A stretch of 64,000 nt of DNA, from NCBI GenBank assembly GCA_036389135.1, contig DASVQP010000052.1, forward strand, positions 62,001 through 126,000, given 5' to 3'. Numbering within the stretch: the stretch's first letter is position 1; each line of letters starts with the position of its first letter. The stretch comes from Longimicrobium sp. GTDB lineage: Bacteria > Gemmatimonadota > Gemmatimonadetes > Longimicrobiales > Longimicrobiaceae. The notes under the pieces were generated by a model. The model saw only the letters and a list, made by a program, of their open reading frames with translations. It did no database searches and was not told where the DNA came from. The position numbers and the translations under genes were made by a program. Positions 28,477 through 37,197 of this stretch are shown one piece after another.

Positions 28477-28505
28477 TTGTGTATTTTGCCCGTATCCGCT
28501 ACATT
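28477..28505 (+). promoter_or_regulatory. Candidate promoter of rpsF-rpsR-rplI
   Basis: TTGTGT (28477-28482), 17-base spacer, TACATT (28500-28505). The predicted start, near 28512, lies at the foot of the hairpin at 28509. The -35 match is modest. Confidence 0.45.
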
Positions 28506-28508
28506 CCC

Positions 28509-28540
28509 GTGCTGCCCCCCGACCGGGGGCAGCACTTTTT
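28509..28540 (+). promoter_or_regulatory. rpsF leader hairpin with T-tract (attenuator or S6:S18 site candidate)
   Basis: A perfect 11-bp stem, GTGCTGCCCCC with GGGGGCAGCAC, 5-base loop CGACC, then TTTTT (28536-28540). It has every mark of an intrinsic terminator, yet it sits between the candidate promoter and rpsF. Known rpsF leaders in many phyla bind the S6:S18 complex. This hairpin could serve that control or could simply stop transcription coming from mazF. Confidence 0.6.
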
Positions 28541-28594
28541 CATGCCTGCTCCGCGCGCACCGCACGGGGCCTCATGTCCAAAGGATGGTGCCTT

Positions 28595-28957
28595 TTGTCG
28601 GATTACGAAGTCGTGTACATCTTCCACCCGGCGCTCGAGGATGAGCGTATCGAGGAGAAGATCGAGCGCTTCCACGGGATGCTCACGGGCGAGCGTGGCG
28701 GCGAGATCACCGCGGTGGACCACTGGGGGAAGCGCCCCCTGGCGTACGAGATCGCGGACCAGACCACCGGCCACTACACCGTGGCCCACTTCTCGGCCCC
28801 GGCCGAGGCGCTCCCCGAGTTCGAGCGCCTGCTGAAGCTGGACGACGAAGTCCTTCGCTACCTCGTGGTGGTGAACGAGGGCGACCTGCAGACCACACCG
28901 GTCCCGCCCGCTCCGAAGCGTGACGAGGAGTCCGAAGACGACGGGGAGGACGAGTAA
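28595..28957 (+). CDS. rpsF: 30S ribosomal protein bS6
   Basis: 120 residues from TTG at 28595, chosen because it yields [20 protein letters not shown], the normal S6 opening, with AAGGATGG ideally placed upstream. An ATG at 28574 would add seven residues not seen in S6. The S6 fold is complete ([24 protein letters not shown]); the tail is Asp/Glu-rich, as in many S6 proteins, the sites of RimK glutamylation in E. coli. It pairs with S18, encoded one base downstream. Confidence 0.93.
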   Translation: MSDYEVVYIFHPALEDERIEEKIERFHGMLTGERGGEITAVDHWGKRPLAYEIADQTTGHYTVAHFSAPAEALPEFERLLKLDDEVLRYLVVVNEGDLQTTPVPPAPKRDEESEDDGEDE

Positions 28958-28958
28958 G

Positions 28959-29180
28959 ATGAAATCTTCGCGCAAGGTTTGCCCCGTGTGTGAGACCGGG
29001 CTGAGCTCCGTGGACTACAAGGACGAGAAGACGCTCGGCCGCTTCGTGACCGAGCGTGGCAAGATCCTGCCTCGCCGGATCAGCGGGATGTGCGCGCGCC
29101 ACCAGCGCCAGATCGGGACCGCCATCAAGCGCGCCCGTTTCCTGGCCCTGCTGCCGTACATCGCGGGCTTCGAGTCGTAA
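28959..29180 (+). CDS. rpsR: 30S ribosomal protein bS18
   Basis: 73 residues from ATG 28959. It keeps a zinc-ribbon-like set (CPVC near the start, CARH later), the C+ form that needs zinc. [20 protein letters not shown] and [30 protein letters not shown] are diagnostic. It binds S6 on the platform of the 30S subunit. It starts one base after the rpsF stop; no ssb gene lies between them. Confidence 0.97.
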   Translation: MKSSRKVCPVCETGLSSVDYKDEKTLGRFVTERGKILPRRISGMCARHQRQIGTAIKRARFLALLPYIAGFES

Positions 29181-29201
29181 CCGGGCAAGGGAGAAACTAC
29201 G

Positions 29202-29648
29202 ATGCAGGTCATCCTCAGACAGAGTCTGGAGAACCTCGGCCAGCCCGGGGACCTCGTGGACGTGAAGCCGGGCTACGCTCGCAACTACCTGATCCCCCGT
29301 GGCTTCGCCTACGAGGCGACCGCGGGGAACGTGAAGCGGATCGAGACGGAGCGGGCGTCGGTGGCCAAGCGTGAGGCCGCCACCCTGACCGAGGCGCGGC
29401 AGCGCGCCGCCTCCATCGAGGGCGTTTCGCTCACCTTCAATGCCCGCGCCGGGCAGGAAGGGAAGCTGTTCGGGTCCATCACCGCGGGCGATATCGCGGA
29501 CAAGCTGGCCGAGCAGGGGATCCAGATCGACCGCCGCCAGATCGAGCTCGACGAGCCGATCAAGGCTCTCGGCGTGACTTCGGTGCCGGTGCGTCTGCAC
29601 AGCGACGTGCGGCCGGAGCTCAAGGTGTGGGTCATCGCGGAGGAGTAA
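29202..29648 (+). CDS. rplI: 50S ribosomal protein bL9
   Basis: 148 residues. MQVILRQSLENLGQPGDLVDVKPGYARNYLIPRGFAYEAT is the canonical N-domain. A central exposed helix (about 45-75) leads to the C-domain, ending VRLHSDVRPELKVWVIAEE. L9 anchors at the L1 stalk base and reaches to the next ribosome. GGGAGAAAC precedes the ATG. Last gene of the operon, followed by two hairpins. Confidence 0.98.
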   Translation: MQVILRQSLENLGQPGDLVDVKPGYARNYLIPRGFAYEATAGNVKRIETERASVAKREAATLTEARQRAASIEGVSLTFNARAGQEGKLFGSITAGDIADKLAEQGIQIDRRQIELDEPIKALGVTSVPVRLHSDVRPELKVWVIAEE

Positions 29649-29650
29649 CC

Positions 29651-29724
29651 GAAGTGCTGAGTGCTAAGTGCTAAGTGCTGAACGGCAACGACAGGACTTA
29701 GCACTTGGGACTTAGCACTTTCCG
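29651..29724. repeat. Family D hairpin after rplI
   Basis: GAAGTGCTGAGTGCTAAGTG and its continuation face GGACTTAGCACTTGGGACTT plus AGCACTTTCCG. It begins three bases after the rplI stop. The same right arm, ending CTTTCCGTTC, recurs at 48022. Confidence 0.85.
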
Positions 29725-29732
29725 TTCGTTCG

Positions 29733-29765
29733 GGGCGGCCCGCCACGCGGCGGGCCGCCCTGTTT
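29733..29765 (+). terminator. Second hairpin, intrinsic terminator of the rpsF operon
   Basis: A perfect 12-bp GC stem (GGGCGGCCCGCC with GGCGGGCCGCCC) with ACGC loop is followed by TGTTT. Confidence 0.8.
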
Positions 29766-29784
29766 CGTGGCGAGAACGTGATCG

Positions 29785-29813
29785 TTGCAGCGGGATTGGT
29801 GGGTGAATAACTT
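29785..29813 (+). promoter_or_regulatory. Promoter of the secreted protein at 29863
   Basis: TTGCAG (29785-29790), 17-base spacer, TAACTT (29808-29813). The TTG of the -35 box is in frame with the gene and imitates a start codon 26 residues early. Confidence 0.55.
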
Positions 29814-29862
29814 TTGCCCAGGTCCTTCCCGCAGCCCCACACTACGCCACTGGAGACGCCCC

Positions 29863-30333
29863 ATGCTCATCCGCGCAGCGGTTTTCGTGTGTGCAGCCAT
29901 CCTCCTGTCCGCAGAAGCGGCGCATGCGCAGCAGTCGGCACGCCGCACCTGGGTGATCCCGCACGTGCTGGAGCGGCCGGGCCGCGTCGCGACGGAGCTG
30001 CACATGGTCAACCTGGACCGCGGCGCGACCGTTGAGGTGAGCGTGTTCGCCAACGACGGCCAGCCGATGAAGTCGCGGAGCGGGCAGGCCGTGTGCAACC
30101 CGTGCAGGATCAGCTTCACGGCGAGCCCGAAGCAGGTGTTCTCGCTCAGGGACCGCATCGAAGCCGCCGGCGGGTACGCGGGCGAACCGATGAGCGGGTA
30201 CATCGTATTCACCGCCACGGCGCCAGCCGCGGTGAACTTGCAGAGCTTCGTCGTGAACTCCCACAGCTCCGCGGCTTCACTGAGCGTGTTCGGCTCGGCG
30301 CCGGAAGAGGTCAGGAGCACGCTCAACCCGTAG
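29863..30333 (+). CDS. Small secreted beta-rich protein, unknown
   Basis: 156 residues from the ATG at 29863, which has GGAG nearby and opens a clean signal peptide (MLIRAAVFVCAAILLSAEAAHAQ). The mature part begins RRTWVIPHVLERPGRVATEL and HMVNLDRGATVEVSVF, then one CNPC pair, probably a disulphide, and a C-terminal VNLQSFVVNS strand pattern. The layout suggests a small immunoglobulin-like or choice-of-anchor domain. I cannot name the family. It has its own promoter and terminator. Confidence 0.7.
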   Translation: MLIRAAVFVCAAILLSAEAAHAQQSARRTWVIPHVLERPGRVATELHMVNLDRGATVEVSVFANDGQPMKSRSGQAVCNPCRISFTASPKQVFSLRDRIEAAGGYAGEPMSGYIVFTATAPAAVNLQSFVVNSHSSAASLSVFGSAPEEVRSTLNP

Positions 30334-30364
30334 ATCCGCGGCTCGCCTGGACAGGCCCGGTGCG

Positions 30365-30395
30365 GAGGGGGAGCGGCGCGAAGCCGCTCCCCCTC
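30365..30395 (+). terminator. Intrinsic terminator after the secreted protein gene
   Basis: A perfect 13-bp stem, GAGGGGGAGCGGC with GCCGCTCCCCCTC, GCGAA loop, then ATTCAGTT. The T-tract is poor but the stem is strong. Confidence 0.75.
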
Positions 30396-30533
30396 ATTCA
30401 GTTGCGCTGGCGATCCTAACCGGCCGCTGTACTCAAAAAAGACGCGGATGGCACCTGACTTGCCGCCCGCACACGCATCTCCGCCGGACACGGCGGGGAA
30501 CCGACTATCCGACGATCGCGATCCTGGAGACCG

Positions 30534-30926
30534 ATGAGCACCACCCCCGTCACGCCGCACAGCCTCGACCTTCCGCCCGAAGTCGCCCGCGCCGCCGAGC
30601 ACCTGTTCGACCGCAAGGCGCAGGACGTGACGCTTCTGGACCTGCGCGGGATCTCCACCGCGACGGACTTCTTTCTGATCGCCACCGGCACCTCGGACAC
30701 GCACGTCTCCGCCATCTCGGACCACGTGGTGGAGGAGCTTCGCGCCGGCGGCACGCGCCCGCTGAACGTGGAGGGAGCGCGCGGGGGCCGGTGGATTCTG
30801 ATCGACTACTTCTCCTTCGTCGTGCACGTCTTCCACCCGGCCGCGCGCGAGTTCTATCAGCTCGAGCGCCTGTGGGGCGATGCGCCCACGCACGTGCTGG
30901 CTCCGGCGGAAGGGGCGGCGGCGTAA
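30534..30926 (+). CDS. rsfS: Ribosomal silencing factor RsfS
   Basis: 130 residues. KAQDVTLLDLRGISTATDFFLIATGTSDTHVSAIS is the defining RsfS block, followed by WILIDYFSFVVHVFHPAAREFYQLERLWGDAP. RsfS binds uL14 and blocks subunit joining when nutrients are short. There is no nadD neighbour here, unlike in many genomes. A GAGACCG stretch before the ATG may act as ribosome site. The stop codon is followed by a GGGGATGAGGGG hairpin. Confidence 0.96.
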   Translation: MSTTPVTPHSLDLPPEVARAAEHLFDRKAQDVTLLDLRGISTATDFFLIATGTSDTHVSAISDHVVEELRAGGTRPLNVEGARGGRWILIDYFSFVVHVFHPAAREFYQLERLWGDAPTHVLAPAEGAAA

Positions 30927-30930
30927 CTGC

Positions 30931-31020
30931 GGGGATTGGGGATGAGGGGATGAAGGGATGAGGGAAACCAGATTCGTTGTTCCCCATCCCCCATCCCTCA
31001 TCCCCAATCCCCAATCCCCA
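30931..31020. repeat. GGGGATTGGGGATGAGGG inverted repeat (family H)
   Basis: GGGGATTGGGGATGAGGGGA and onward pairs with the arm CCCCATCCCCCATCCCTCAT plus CCCCAATCCCC. A central AAACCAGATTCGTTGTT forms the loop. It starts just after the rsfS stop. A short relative (CCCCATTCCCCGTTCCCCATTC) lies at about 38216. Confidence 0.8.
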
Positions 31021-31023
31021 TCC

Positions 31024-31053
31024 TTGCCACGCGCCGACGCCCGCGTGTACTAT
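31024..31053 (+). promoter_or_regulatory. Promoter of the SPOR-protein/smc operon
   Basis: TTGCCA (31024-31029), 18-base spacer, TACTAT (31048-31053). Predicted start near 31060, about 60 bases before the ATG at 31121. Confidence 0.55.
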
Positions 31054-31120
31054 TGCCCGCGTCCCGGCAACGTCCTTCCGCCACGTTTGCGCCTCGCCGG
31101 GCAGACCTCCGCTCCCTTCG

Positions 31121-32692
31121 ATGACCGACATCCACGCGACTTCGGGCTCGGCCGGCCGCAAGCTGCCCGAGCCCACGTTCTTCGATCCCAGCTTCGAGCG
31201 CCTTCCGGCCGCGGCTTCGTTCGACGCGTCGCGCACCGGACCGGTGCTCCTCCTCTTCGACCGCGCCGCCGACCGCGACTGGGTGGCCGACGCGGCGATC
31301 GCCATCGCGACGGGGTGGAACGCCACCGGGCAGCGCACCGTGCTGGCCGACCTGGGGCTGGACGATCCCATGCTCGCCGAGCGGATCGGAATGTCGAGCA
31401 TGGAAGGGGTGGTGGACATCTTCCTGTACGGCGCCTCGCTCGCCCGCAGCGCGCGGCCCGTACCCGGGCGCGGCTTCTACCTGATCTCCGCCGGCACCTA
31501 CACCCCCGATTCCAACGCCATCCTCCGCGATGGGCGCTGGGAAAAGATCATCGCCGGCTTCCGCTCGGCGGGGGCGTCGCTGCTCATCTTCGTGCCCTCG
31601 GACGCGCCGGGGCTGCCGTCGCTGGCGCGCTGGGCGTACGACGCCATCATGCTGGGCGAGCAGTCGCACGAGGCCGAGCTCTCGCGAGACGCGCCGGGCG
31701 GGGTGACGGTCCACGCCTGGCTCACGCCGCCCTCGCAGGGCCCGCGCGCCGATGCCGCGCCACGTGCCGCCGCCATCGCCGCGTCGCCTGCCGCGCCCGC
31801 GCCGCCCGCGCCGCCCCGCTTCGCCGAACCGGAGGCGCCCACCGGGATCCGCCCCTGGCTGGCCGCGCCGCGCACTACAGAGCCGCACGGTGGTGGGGAG
31901 GAGTTCCGCACGGCGGAGGACACCGTCGGCGCGCCCGCGTCGACGCTCCCGGTGCCCGACCCGGAGTGGGAAGCGCCGGAGCCGAAGCCGGTGAAGAAGA
32001 GCCGCCTGGCGCCGCTCCTCACCCTCCTCCTCCTGCTGGCGGTGCTCGCGGGGGCGGTGTACATCCTCCTCCAGCAGTATCCGCAGCTGCTGGGCGGCAC
32101 ACCGAGTGGGGCCGAGGCCGATCCGCGCGCAAAGGCTACGGCGGTGGCCCCCAAGGGCGTGGCCGCGGCGGGGACGGCGCTCCCCTTCGCGGTCTTCGTC
32201 AAGGCGTATCCGGAGTACGAGCGGGCGCGCCAGCTCGCTTCCTCGGTGGCCGCGAAGTTTCCGGACGCGCGCTTCTACGTCACGCCCGAGATGACGGGCG
32301 ACAAGCTTTACTTCAAGGTCTTCTCCGGCGCACTGGCGGATTCGGCGGATGCGGTGGCGCTGCGGGAGCGGCTCCTGCGCAGCGGCGACGTCGACGCGGA
32401 GGACGTGGGGACGGCGGACGACCTGATCCTCGTCCGTCCCCTGGCCGTCGAGCTGGGCGAGCTTCCCACGCAGGCGGCTGCGCAGGCCCGGGCCGATTCG
32501 CTCAGCGGGCGCGCCATCCCAGCGTACGTGGTGGCGGTGCCGTTCAACGACGGCAGCGAGCGGTACAAGGTGTACGGCGGCGCCTTCGAGGACTCCGCGG
32601 GCGCGGCGCCCATGCTCAGGATGGTGCAGCAGGCAGGGCTCCCCGCGCGCCTCGTGGCGCGCACCGGCCGGGCGCCCGCCCCGCAGAAATGA
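31121..32692 (+). CDS. Degenerate BY-kinase/ParA-like domain fused to a TM helix and SPOR-like C-terminus
   Basis: 523 residues from ATG 31121; the upstream frame runs through the repeat and is ignored. Residues 38-190 follow the pattern of CpsD/BY-kinase P-loop proteins (GPVLLLFDRAADRDW..., VLADLGLDDPMLAERIG at 74-90, GVVDIFLYGASL, GFYLISAGTYTPDSNAIL). Where the Walker A loop should be, the sequence is DRAADRDWVAD, so nucleotide binding is doubtful. A Pro/Ala-rich linker leads to one helix (296-318), then about 200 residues with the repeated beta pattern of SPOR-type peptidoglycan-binding domains. It is likely an inner-membrane protein with a cytosolic N-half and a wall-binding C-half. It overlaps smc by four bases. 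Confidence 0.75.
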   Translation: MTDIHATSGSAGRKLPEPTFFDPSFERLPAAASFDASRTGPVLLLFDRAADRDWVADAAIAIATGWNATGQRTVLADLGLDDPMLAERIGMSSMEGVVDIFLYGASLARSARPVPGRGFYLISAGTYTPDSNAILRDGRWEKIIAGFRSAGASLLIFVPSDAPGLPSLARWAYDAIMLGEQSHEAELSRDAPGGVTVHAWLTPPSQGPRADAAPRAAAIAASPAAPAPPAPPRFAEPEAPTGIRPWLAAPRTTEPHGGGEEFRTAEDTVGAPASTLPVPDPEWEAPEPKPVKKSRLAPLLTLLLLLAVLAGAVYILLQQYPQLLGGTPSGAEADPRAKATAVAPKGVAAAGTALPFAVFVKAYPEYERARQLASSVAAKFPDARFYVTPEMTGDKLYFKVFSGALADSADAVALRERLLRSGDVDAEDVGTADDLILVRPLAVELGELPTQAAAQARADSLSGRAIPAYVVAVPFNDGSERYKVYGGAFEDSAGAAPMLRMVQQAGLPARLVARTGRAPAPQK

Positions 32693-35600
32693 GGCTCCGC
32701 AGGCTCCAGCTCCACGGCTTCAAGTCGTTCGCGGACCGCACCACCATCGAGCTCCGCGACGGGGTCACGGCCATCGTAGGGTCCAACGGCTGCGGCAAGT
32801 CCAACACGGCGGACGCGGTGCGCTGGGTCCTTGGCGAGCAGCGGGCCAGCGCACTCCGCGGCGGCAAGATGGAAGAGGTGATCTTTCAGGGCAGCGTCCG
32901 CAGGCGTCCCCTCCACTACGCCGAAGTCGCCCTCGTCTTCTCCAACGAAGACGGCTCCGTTCCCATCCCCCAGTCCGAAGTCGAGATCACCCGCAAGGTG
33001 TACCGCGAGGGCGGCAGCGAGTACTCGCTCAACCGCGCGCCGTGCCGCCTGCGCGACATCCACGACCTCCTGCGCGACACGGGGCTCGGGTCCGACGCCT
33101 ATTCGATCATCGAGGCGGGGATGATCGACTCGATCCTGAGCGAAAAGGCGGAGGAGCGCCGCGCGATGTTCGAAGAGGCGGCGGGGATCGGCAAGTACAA
33201 GGACCGCCGCCGCGCCGCCCAGCGCCGCCTGGAGGGCGCCGAAGGGGACCTCGCGCGGCTCAACGACCTGGTGGCGGAGGTGGAGAACAAGGTGCGCTCG
33301 CTCGCCCGGCAGCGGCGGCGCGCGCAGCGCTACGAGGAGCTCCAGGCGCGGCGTCTGGACCTGGAGGTGGCGCTTGCGACTGCCGAGGTGGCCGCGCTCA
33401 CCGCCGCGCTGGGCGAGGGCGAGCGGCGGCTGGCGGAGCTGGAGCGCATCGTTCACGACGCCGCCATCGAGCGCTCCACCGCGGAAACGGTCTTACAGGA
33501 GCGGCGGATCGAGACGGCGGAGCTGGGCCGGCGCCGCGCCGAGGTGGCGGGGCGCCTGGATGCCGTGCGGCAGCGGCTGGACGCCCGCGAGCGCGAGATC
33601 CTGCTGGCCGACGAGCGCCGCGGTCACGCCGAGCTCCGCATCGCGCAGCTCGTGAGGGAGCGCGGCGAGCTGGCCGAGCGCGCCGCCGCCCAGTCCGCCG
33701 AGGCCATGCGCCTGGACGCGGAGCGCGAGCGCGTGCAGGCGCGCGTCGATGGCACCCGCGAGCGGCTGGAGGCGCGCGTGGAGGAGAACGAGGGGCTGCG
33801 CGCCACCCTCACCGGCCACCGCCAGGCCAGCGAGGCCGCTGCCGCTCGCCAGCGCGACGTCGCCCGCGAGATCGCCGCCGCGGAGGGGGAGCGCGCTTCG
33901 GCCGAGCGGCGCAGGCAGGAGGGGCTGGAGCGCGCCGAGCGGCTGAGCATGCAGACGGAGCAGCTCGGCTCGGAGATCGACCGCATGGGCCAGCAGACGG
34001 AGCTGTGGAGCGGCCAGGGCGACACCCTCCGCGACCGCCTGGACGCCGCCTCCGACGCCGCCACGCGGGCGCGCGAGGAGATGCGCGTCCTGCGCGGGCG
34101 CGAGGCGCCGCTGCGCGACGGACTGCGCGCGGCGCAGGACCGCGTGTCGCGCCTGGGCGCGCAGGTGGCCGCGCGCGAGGCGCTGGAGCGCTCGTACGAG
34201 GGCTTCTCGCCCGCGGTTACGGCGCTGATGCAGGCCCGCGAGCGCTTCCCCGGCGTCCTCGCCCCCCTCGCCGATTTCGTGCGCGCCACCACCGCCGAGG
34301 CCGAGACCGCCGCCGCCGTGGAGTCGTTCCTGGGGACGCTCCTGCAAGCCGTCGTCGTGCGCGACCTGGACGCCGCCCGCCTGGTGCGCCGCTGGTTCCG
34401 CGACGAGTGGAAGGGCGGCGGAACGCTCCTCCTCCTCCCGCTCGACGCACCCGGCGTCCGCGACGCGCTTCCGGCCGCGCACTCGCTGGGCGTTAGCGGC
34501 ACGGGCGAGGGGCACGGTTGGGTGGAGGTCTTCCTGGAGGGCCTGGTGTACGTGGCCGGGGAGGACACGCTGGAAGGCTTCGGCGGCGCGCGGGTGGACT
34601 CGCTGGGCGACACGGTGGATGCGCGCGGCGTCATCCGCCTCGGCCAGCCGCTCACCGGCGAGGGGATCCTGGCCCGGCGCGAGGCGCTCGCCCGCCTGCG
34701 CGACGAGCTGGCCGACGCGGAGGTCGCGCACGACCGCCTGGTCCGCGAGCGCGACTCCCTCGTCCAGCAGCTGGGCGAGGCGGAGGAGCGCGCACGCGAG
34801 GCGGAGGAGATGCGCCGCGTCACCGAGGCCGAGCTGCGCCGCCTGGACGCCGAGGCCGCCGCGCACGGCCACCGCCGCGGCCGGCTGGAGCTGGAGCGCG
34901 AGGAGGTGCACGCCGCAATCGCCGCCACGCAGCGCGACGCCCTTGAGGCCACCGCCCGCATCGCCGCGCTTGACGAGCGGCTCAGCCAGCTCGCCCGCGC
35001 CGCCGCCGAGGCGGGCGCCGAGGCCCTGCGCGCCGGCGCCGGCCTGGCCGAGCTGGACGCGGCGTGGGAGGATGCGCGCGACGAGGAATCCGAGCTGCGC
35101 GTCGCGCTTGCGCGTGCCGAGGGCGAGCTGCGCGAGACGGAGCGCGCGCTGGCCGCCGCCCGCAACGGCGCCGAGGCTGCCCTGCGCCGCGGCGGCACCC
35201 TGGAAGCCGAGGCCACCGAGCTGCGGCGCTCGCTGGAGGGTCTTGCGGGGGTGCGCGAACGCGCGGGCGACGAGGTGGAGATCCTCTTCCGCGAGCGCGA
35301 CGAGCAGGCCGCCTCCCTCGCCAATCTGGATGCGCGCCTGGCCGAGCTGGAGTCCGAAGCCGCCGCGGCCGAGGAAGGGGTCCGCGCCGCCCGCCGCCGC
35401 GAGGCCGACGCCGGAGAGGAGCGCCACCGCCGGCAGCTGGAGCGCGCCGAGCTGGAGGGCCGCCTCCTGCGCGCCCGAGAGCGGCTGGAGGTGGAGTGGG
35501 GGCGACCGTGGGACGTCCTCGCCGCCGCCGCGCGTCCGGTGGAGGAGGGCGACGCGGAGGCATGGCGGGCGGAGGTGAAGGAGGTGGCGGAGCAGGTGAG

Positions 35601-36231
35601 CGCGCTGGGTCCCATCAACATGCTCGCGGTGCAGGAGCACGAGGAGGAGGACCGCCGCCTCCGCTTCCTCATGGAGCAGCGCACCGACCTCACCACCGCG
35701 CGCGACGACCTGGCCAACGCCATCCGCCAGATCAACCGTACGGCGCGCGAAGTGTTCATGACGACCTTCAACACCGTACGCGAGAACTTCCACCGCACCT
35801 TCCAGTCGCTCTTCCAGGGCGGCGAGTGCGACGTGTGGCTCACCGATCCCGAGGACCCGCTGGAGTCGCCGATCGAGATCCACGCCTCGCCGCGCGGCAA
35901 GAAGACGCAGCGCATCCACCTCCTCTCCGGCGGCGAGCGCACGCTCACGGCGCTCTCGCTCCTCTTCGCCATCTACCTGGTGAAGCCGTCCCCCTTCTGC
36001 CTCTTCGACGAGGTGGACGCGCCGCTGGACGAGACCAACGTGGGCCGCTTCATCCAGCTCCTGGACGACTTCAAGGAGCAGACGCAGTTCATCGTCATCA
36101 CCCACAACCCGCGCACCATGGAGTCCGCCGACTGGATCTACGGCGTGACGATGGAGGAGCCGGGGGTGTCGTCGGTGGTGGGGGTGGAGCTGCAGGGGGC
36201 GTGGCAGTACGGGGAGCGGAAGACGGCATGA
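32689..36231 (+). CDS. smc: Chromosome segregation protein SMC
   Basis: 1180 residues. Walker A GSNGCGKS at 31-38 after RLQLHGFKSFADRT. Long coiled coils run from about 160 to 500 and 660 to 1000. The hinge (about 500-660) opens SYEGFSPAVTALMQARERFPGVL. The C-terminal head has signature LLSGGERTLTALSLLFAIYLVKP near 1079 and Walker B CLFDEVDAPLDETN near 1106. The homodimer bridges and extrudes DNA loops during segregation. scpA and scpB are not nearby. The start overlaps the upstream stop (ATGA). SMC's usual partners ftsY or rnc are absent; a wall/membrane protein is coupled instead. Confidence 0.97.
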   Translation: MRLRRLQLHGFKSFADRTTIELRDGVTAIVGSNGCGKSNTADAVRWVLGEQRASALRGGKMEEVIFQGSVRRRPLHYAEVALVFSNEDGSVPIPQSEVEITRKVYREGGSEYSLNRAPCRLRDIHDLLRDTGLGSDAYSIIEAGMIDSILSEKAEERRAMFEEAAGIGKYKDRRRAAQRRLEGAEGDLARLNDLVAEVENKVRSLARQRRRAQRYEELQARRLDLEVALATAEVAALTAALGEGERRLAELERIVHDAAIERSTAETVLQERRIETAELGRRRAEVAGRLDAVRQRLDAREREILLADERRGHAELRIAQLVRERGELAERAAAQSAEAMRLDAERERVQARVDGTRERLEARVEENEGLRATLTGHRQASEAAAARQRDVAREIAAAEGERASAERRRQEGLERAERLSMQTEQLGSEIDRMGQQTELWSGQGDTLRDRLDAASDAATRAREEMRVLRGREAPLRDGLRAAQDRVSRLGAQVAAREALERSYEGFSPAVTALMQARERFPGVLAPLADFVRATTAEAETAAAVESFLGTLLQAVVVRDLDAARLVRRWFRDEWKGGGTLLLLPLDAPGVRDALPAAHSLGVSGTGEGHGWVEVFLEGLVYVAGEDTLEGFGGARVDSLGDTVDARGVIRLGQPLTGEGILARREALARLRDELADAEVAHDRLVRERDSLVQQLGEAEERAREAEEMRRVTEAELRRLDAEAAAHGHRRGRLELEREEVHAAIAATQRDALEATARIAALDERLSQLARAAAEAGAEALRAGAGLAELDAAWEDARDEESELRVALARAEGELRETERALAAARNGAEAALRRGGTLEAEATELRRSLEGLAGVRERAGDEVEILFRERDEQAASLANLDARLAELESEAAAAEEGVRAARRREADAGEERHRRQLERAELEGRLLRARERLEVEWGRPWDVLAAAARPVEEGDAEAWRAEVKEVAEQVSALGPINMLAVQEHEEEDRRLRFLMEQRTDLTTARDDLANAIRQINRTAREVFMTTFNTVRENFHRTFQSLFQGGECDVWLTDPEDPLESPIEIHASPRGKKTQRIHLLSGGERTLTALSLLFAIYLVKPSPFCLFDEVDAPLDETNVGRFIQLLDDFKEQTQFIVITHNPRTMESADWIYGVTMEEPGVSSVVGVELQGAWQYGERKTA

Positions 36232-36338
36232 CTGCGGGCTCACACGGGGCGCTTCCGCTTCCAGAGAGCGGAGAGGCTCCGGCGACGCAGGAGGATCGTG
36301 TATCTCCAGACAAGATCGTGCATTTCGGAGTTCGCGCC

Positions 36339-37181
36339 ATGAATCGGATGCAAGCTTATGAAGTCCCGTCGCTGCTGCGTTCCGCGATCTTTGCGGGAGC
36401 GCTGTCGCTGCTCTCATCAGCGGCATTCGCCCAACCGGCTACGGAAGGCCCCGAGGAAAACGCCCCCGCGCTCTGCATCGCGGCAGGTGAGCATCTCGCG
36501 CGCTCGCCGGGCCCCCCTCTGGCGGAGGTTCATGGAACCGTGCTCGCATGGCGGCAGATCCTGCACGTGATGGAAGAAACGGAGGACCGGCGACAGGTTG
36601 TGCTGGACTCGGCTCGAGCGAAACTGGCAGGGGCCGCTTCGAATCGGGCGGCGCTGTTGGGCCAGGTGAACTGGCGGCATTGCGCCGACCGGGCTTATCG
36701 CGTGCGATATCTGGCTGCTTACGCTCCCGCGGAGCGGCTTCTGTACAATCTCCCGGAAGAACCAGGCACCGTTCTCGGGGTTGCGATCGCGCGTCGCTTG
36801 AACCGGAGCGCACGCTGCCTCGCGGCCGCCGAGTTGTTCTCGCAGCCTAGCCCGTCGCGGTCGTTGCGGGCAGCGTTCCGCGATGCCAGTCCGCCGCACC
36901 CCGACGCAGCCGCTCTCCGAGCCATACGAGAGCGCTCCATCCAGGAGATTGGCGACGCTTCCGGGTCCGCGGTTGGAAAGGAGCTTGTAGTCGATGTCGC
37001 GCGATACATCCTCGACCCCACTCCAGAAAAAGACGAGACCCAGCACGACGTCGCCAACCGCGCGAGCCTGATTCTCCAAAGCTGCCAGCCGGCCGTCAGG
37101 AGACTTCAGCCAACCCCTGACCGACGAGCGGGAGGGCGGACGGACTCCGGACATCAGTGGTGCAGTGTCGCAAAAACTTAA
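36339..37181 (+). CDS. Exported protein of unknown family, paralogue 1
   Basis: 280 residues from ATG 36339, supported by GGAG eight bases upstream and by alignment to the neighbour. A signal peptide ends SSAAFAQ. The mature part is helical, with CIAAGEHL, VLAWRQILHVMEE, CADRAYRVRYLAAY, NRSARCLAAAELF, PHPDAAALRAIRERS and SAVGKELVVDVARY, plus a Cys near the end (SCQPAV). I know no such family. The last ~25 residues come from a one-base shift: the TGA used by copy 2 is present here at 37118 but out of frame. Lower third-position GC than in its neighbours suggests foreign or fast-evolving sequence. Confidence 0.75.
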   Translation: MNRMQAYEVPSLLRSAIFAGALSLLSSAAFAQPATEGPEENAPALCIAAGEHLARSPGPPLAEVHGTVLAWRQILHVMEETEDRRQVVLDSARAKLAGAASNRAALLGQVNWRHCADRAYRVRYLAAYAPAERLLYNLPEEPGTVLGVAIARRLNRSARCLAAAELFSQPSPSRSLRAAFRDASPPHPDAAALRAIRERSIQEIGDASGSAVGKELVVDVARYILDPTPEKDETQHDVANRASLILQSCQPAVRRLQPTPDRRAGGRTDSGHQWCSVAKT

Positions 37182-37197
37182 AAATTGAGAGGTGGCG

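Noticed and set aside
28574-28594. ATG at 28574 as rpsF start
   Set aside because: It adds MSKGWCL, not seen in S6, and the ribosome site AAGGATGG lies inside the added part, correctly spaced for the TTG at 28595. Kept as an alternative.
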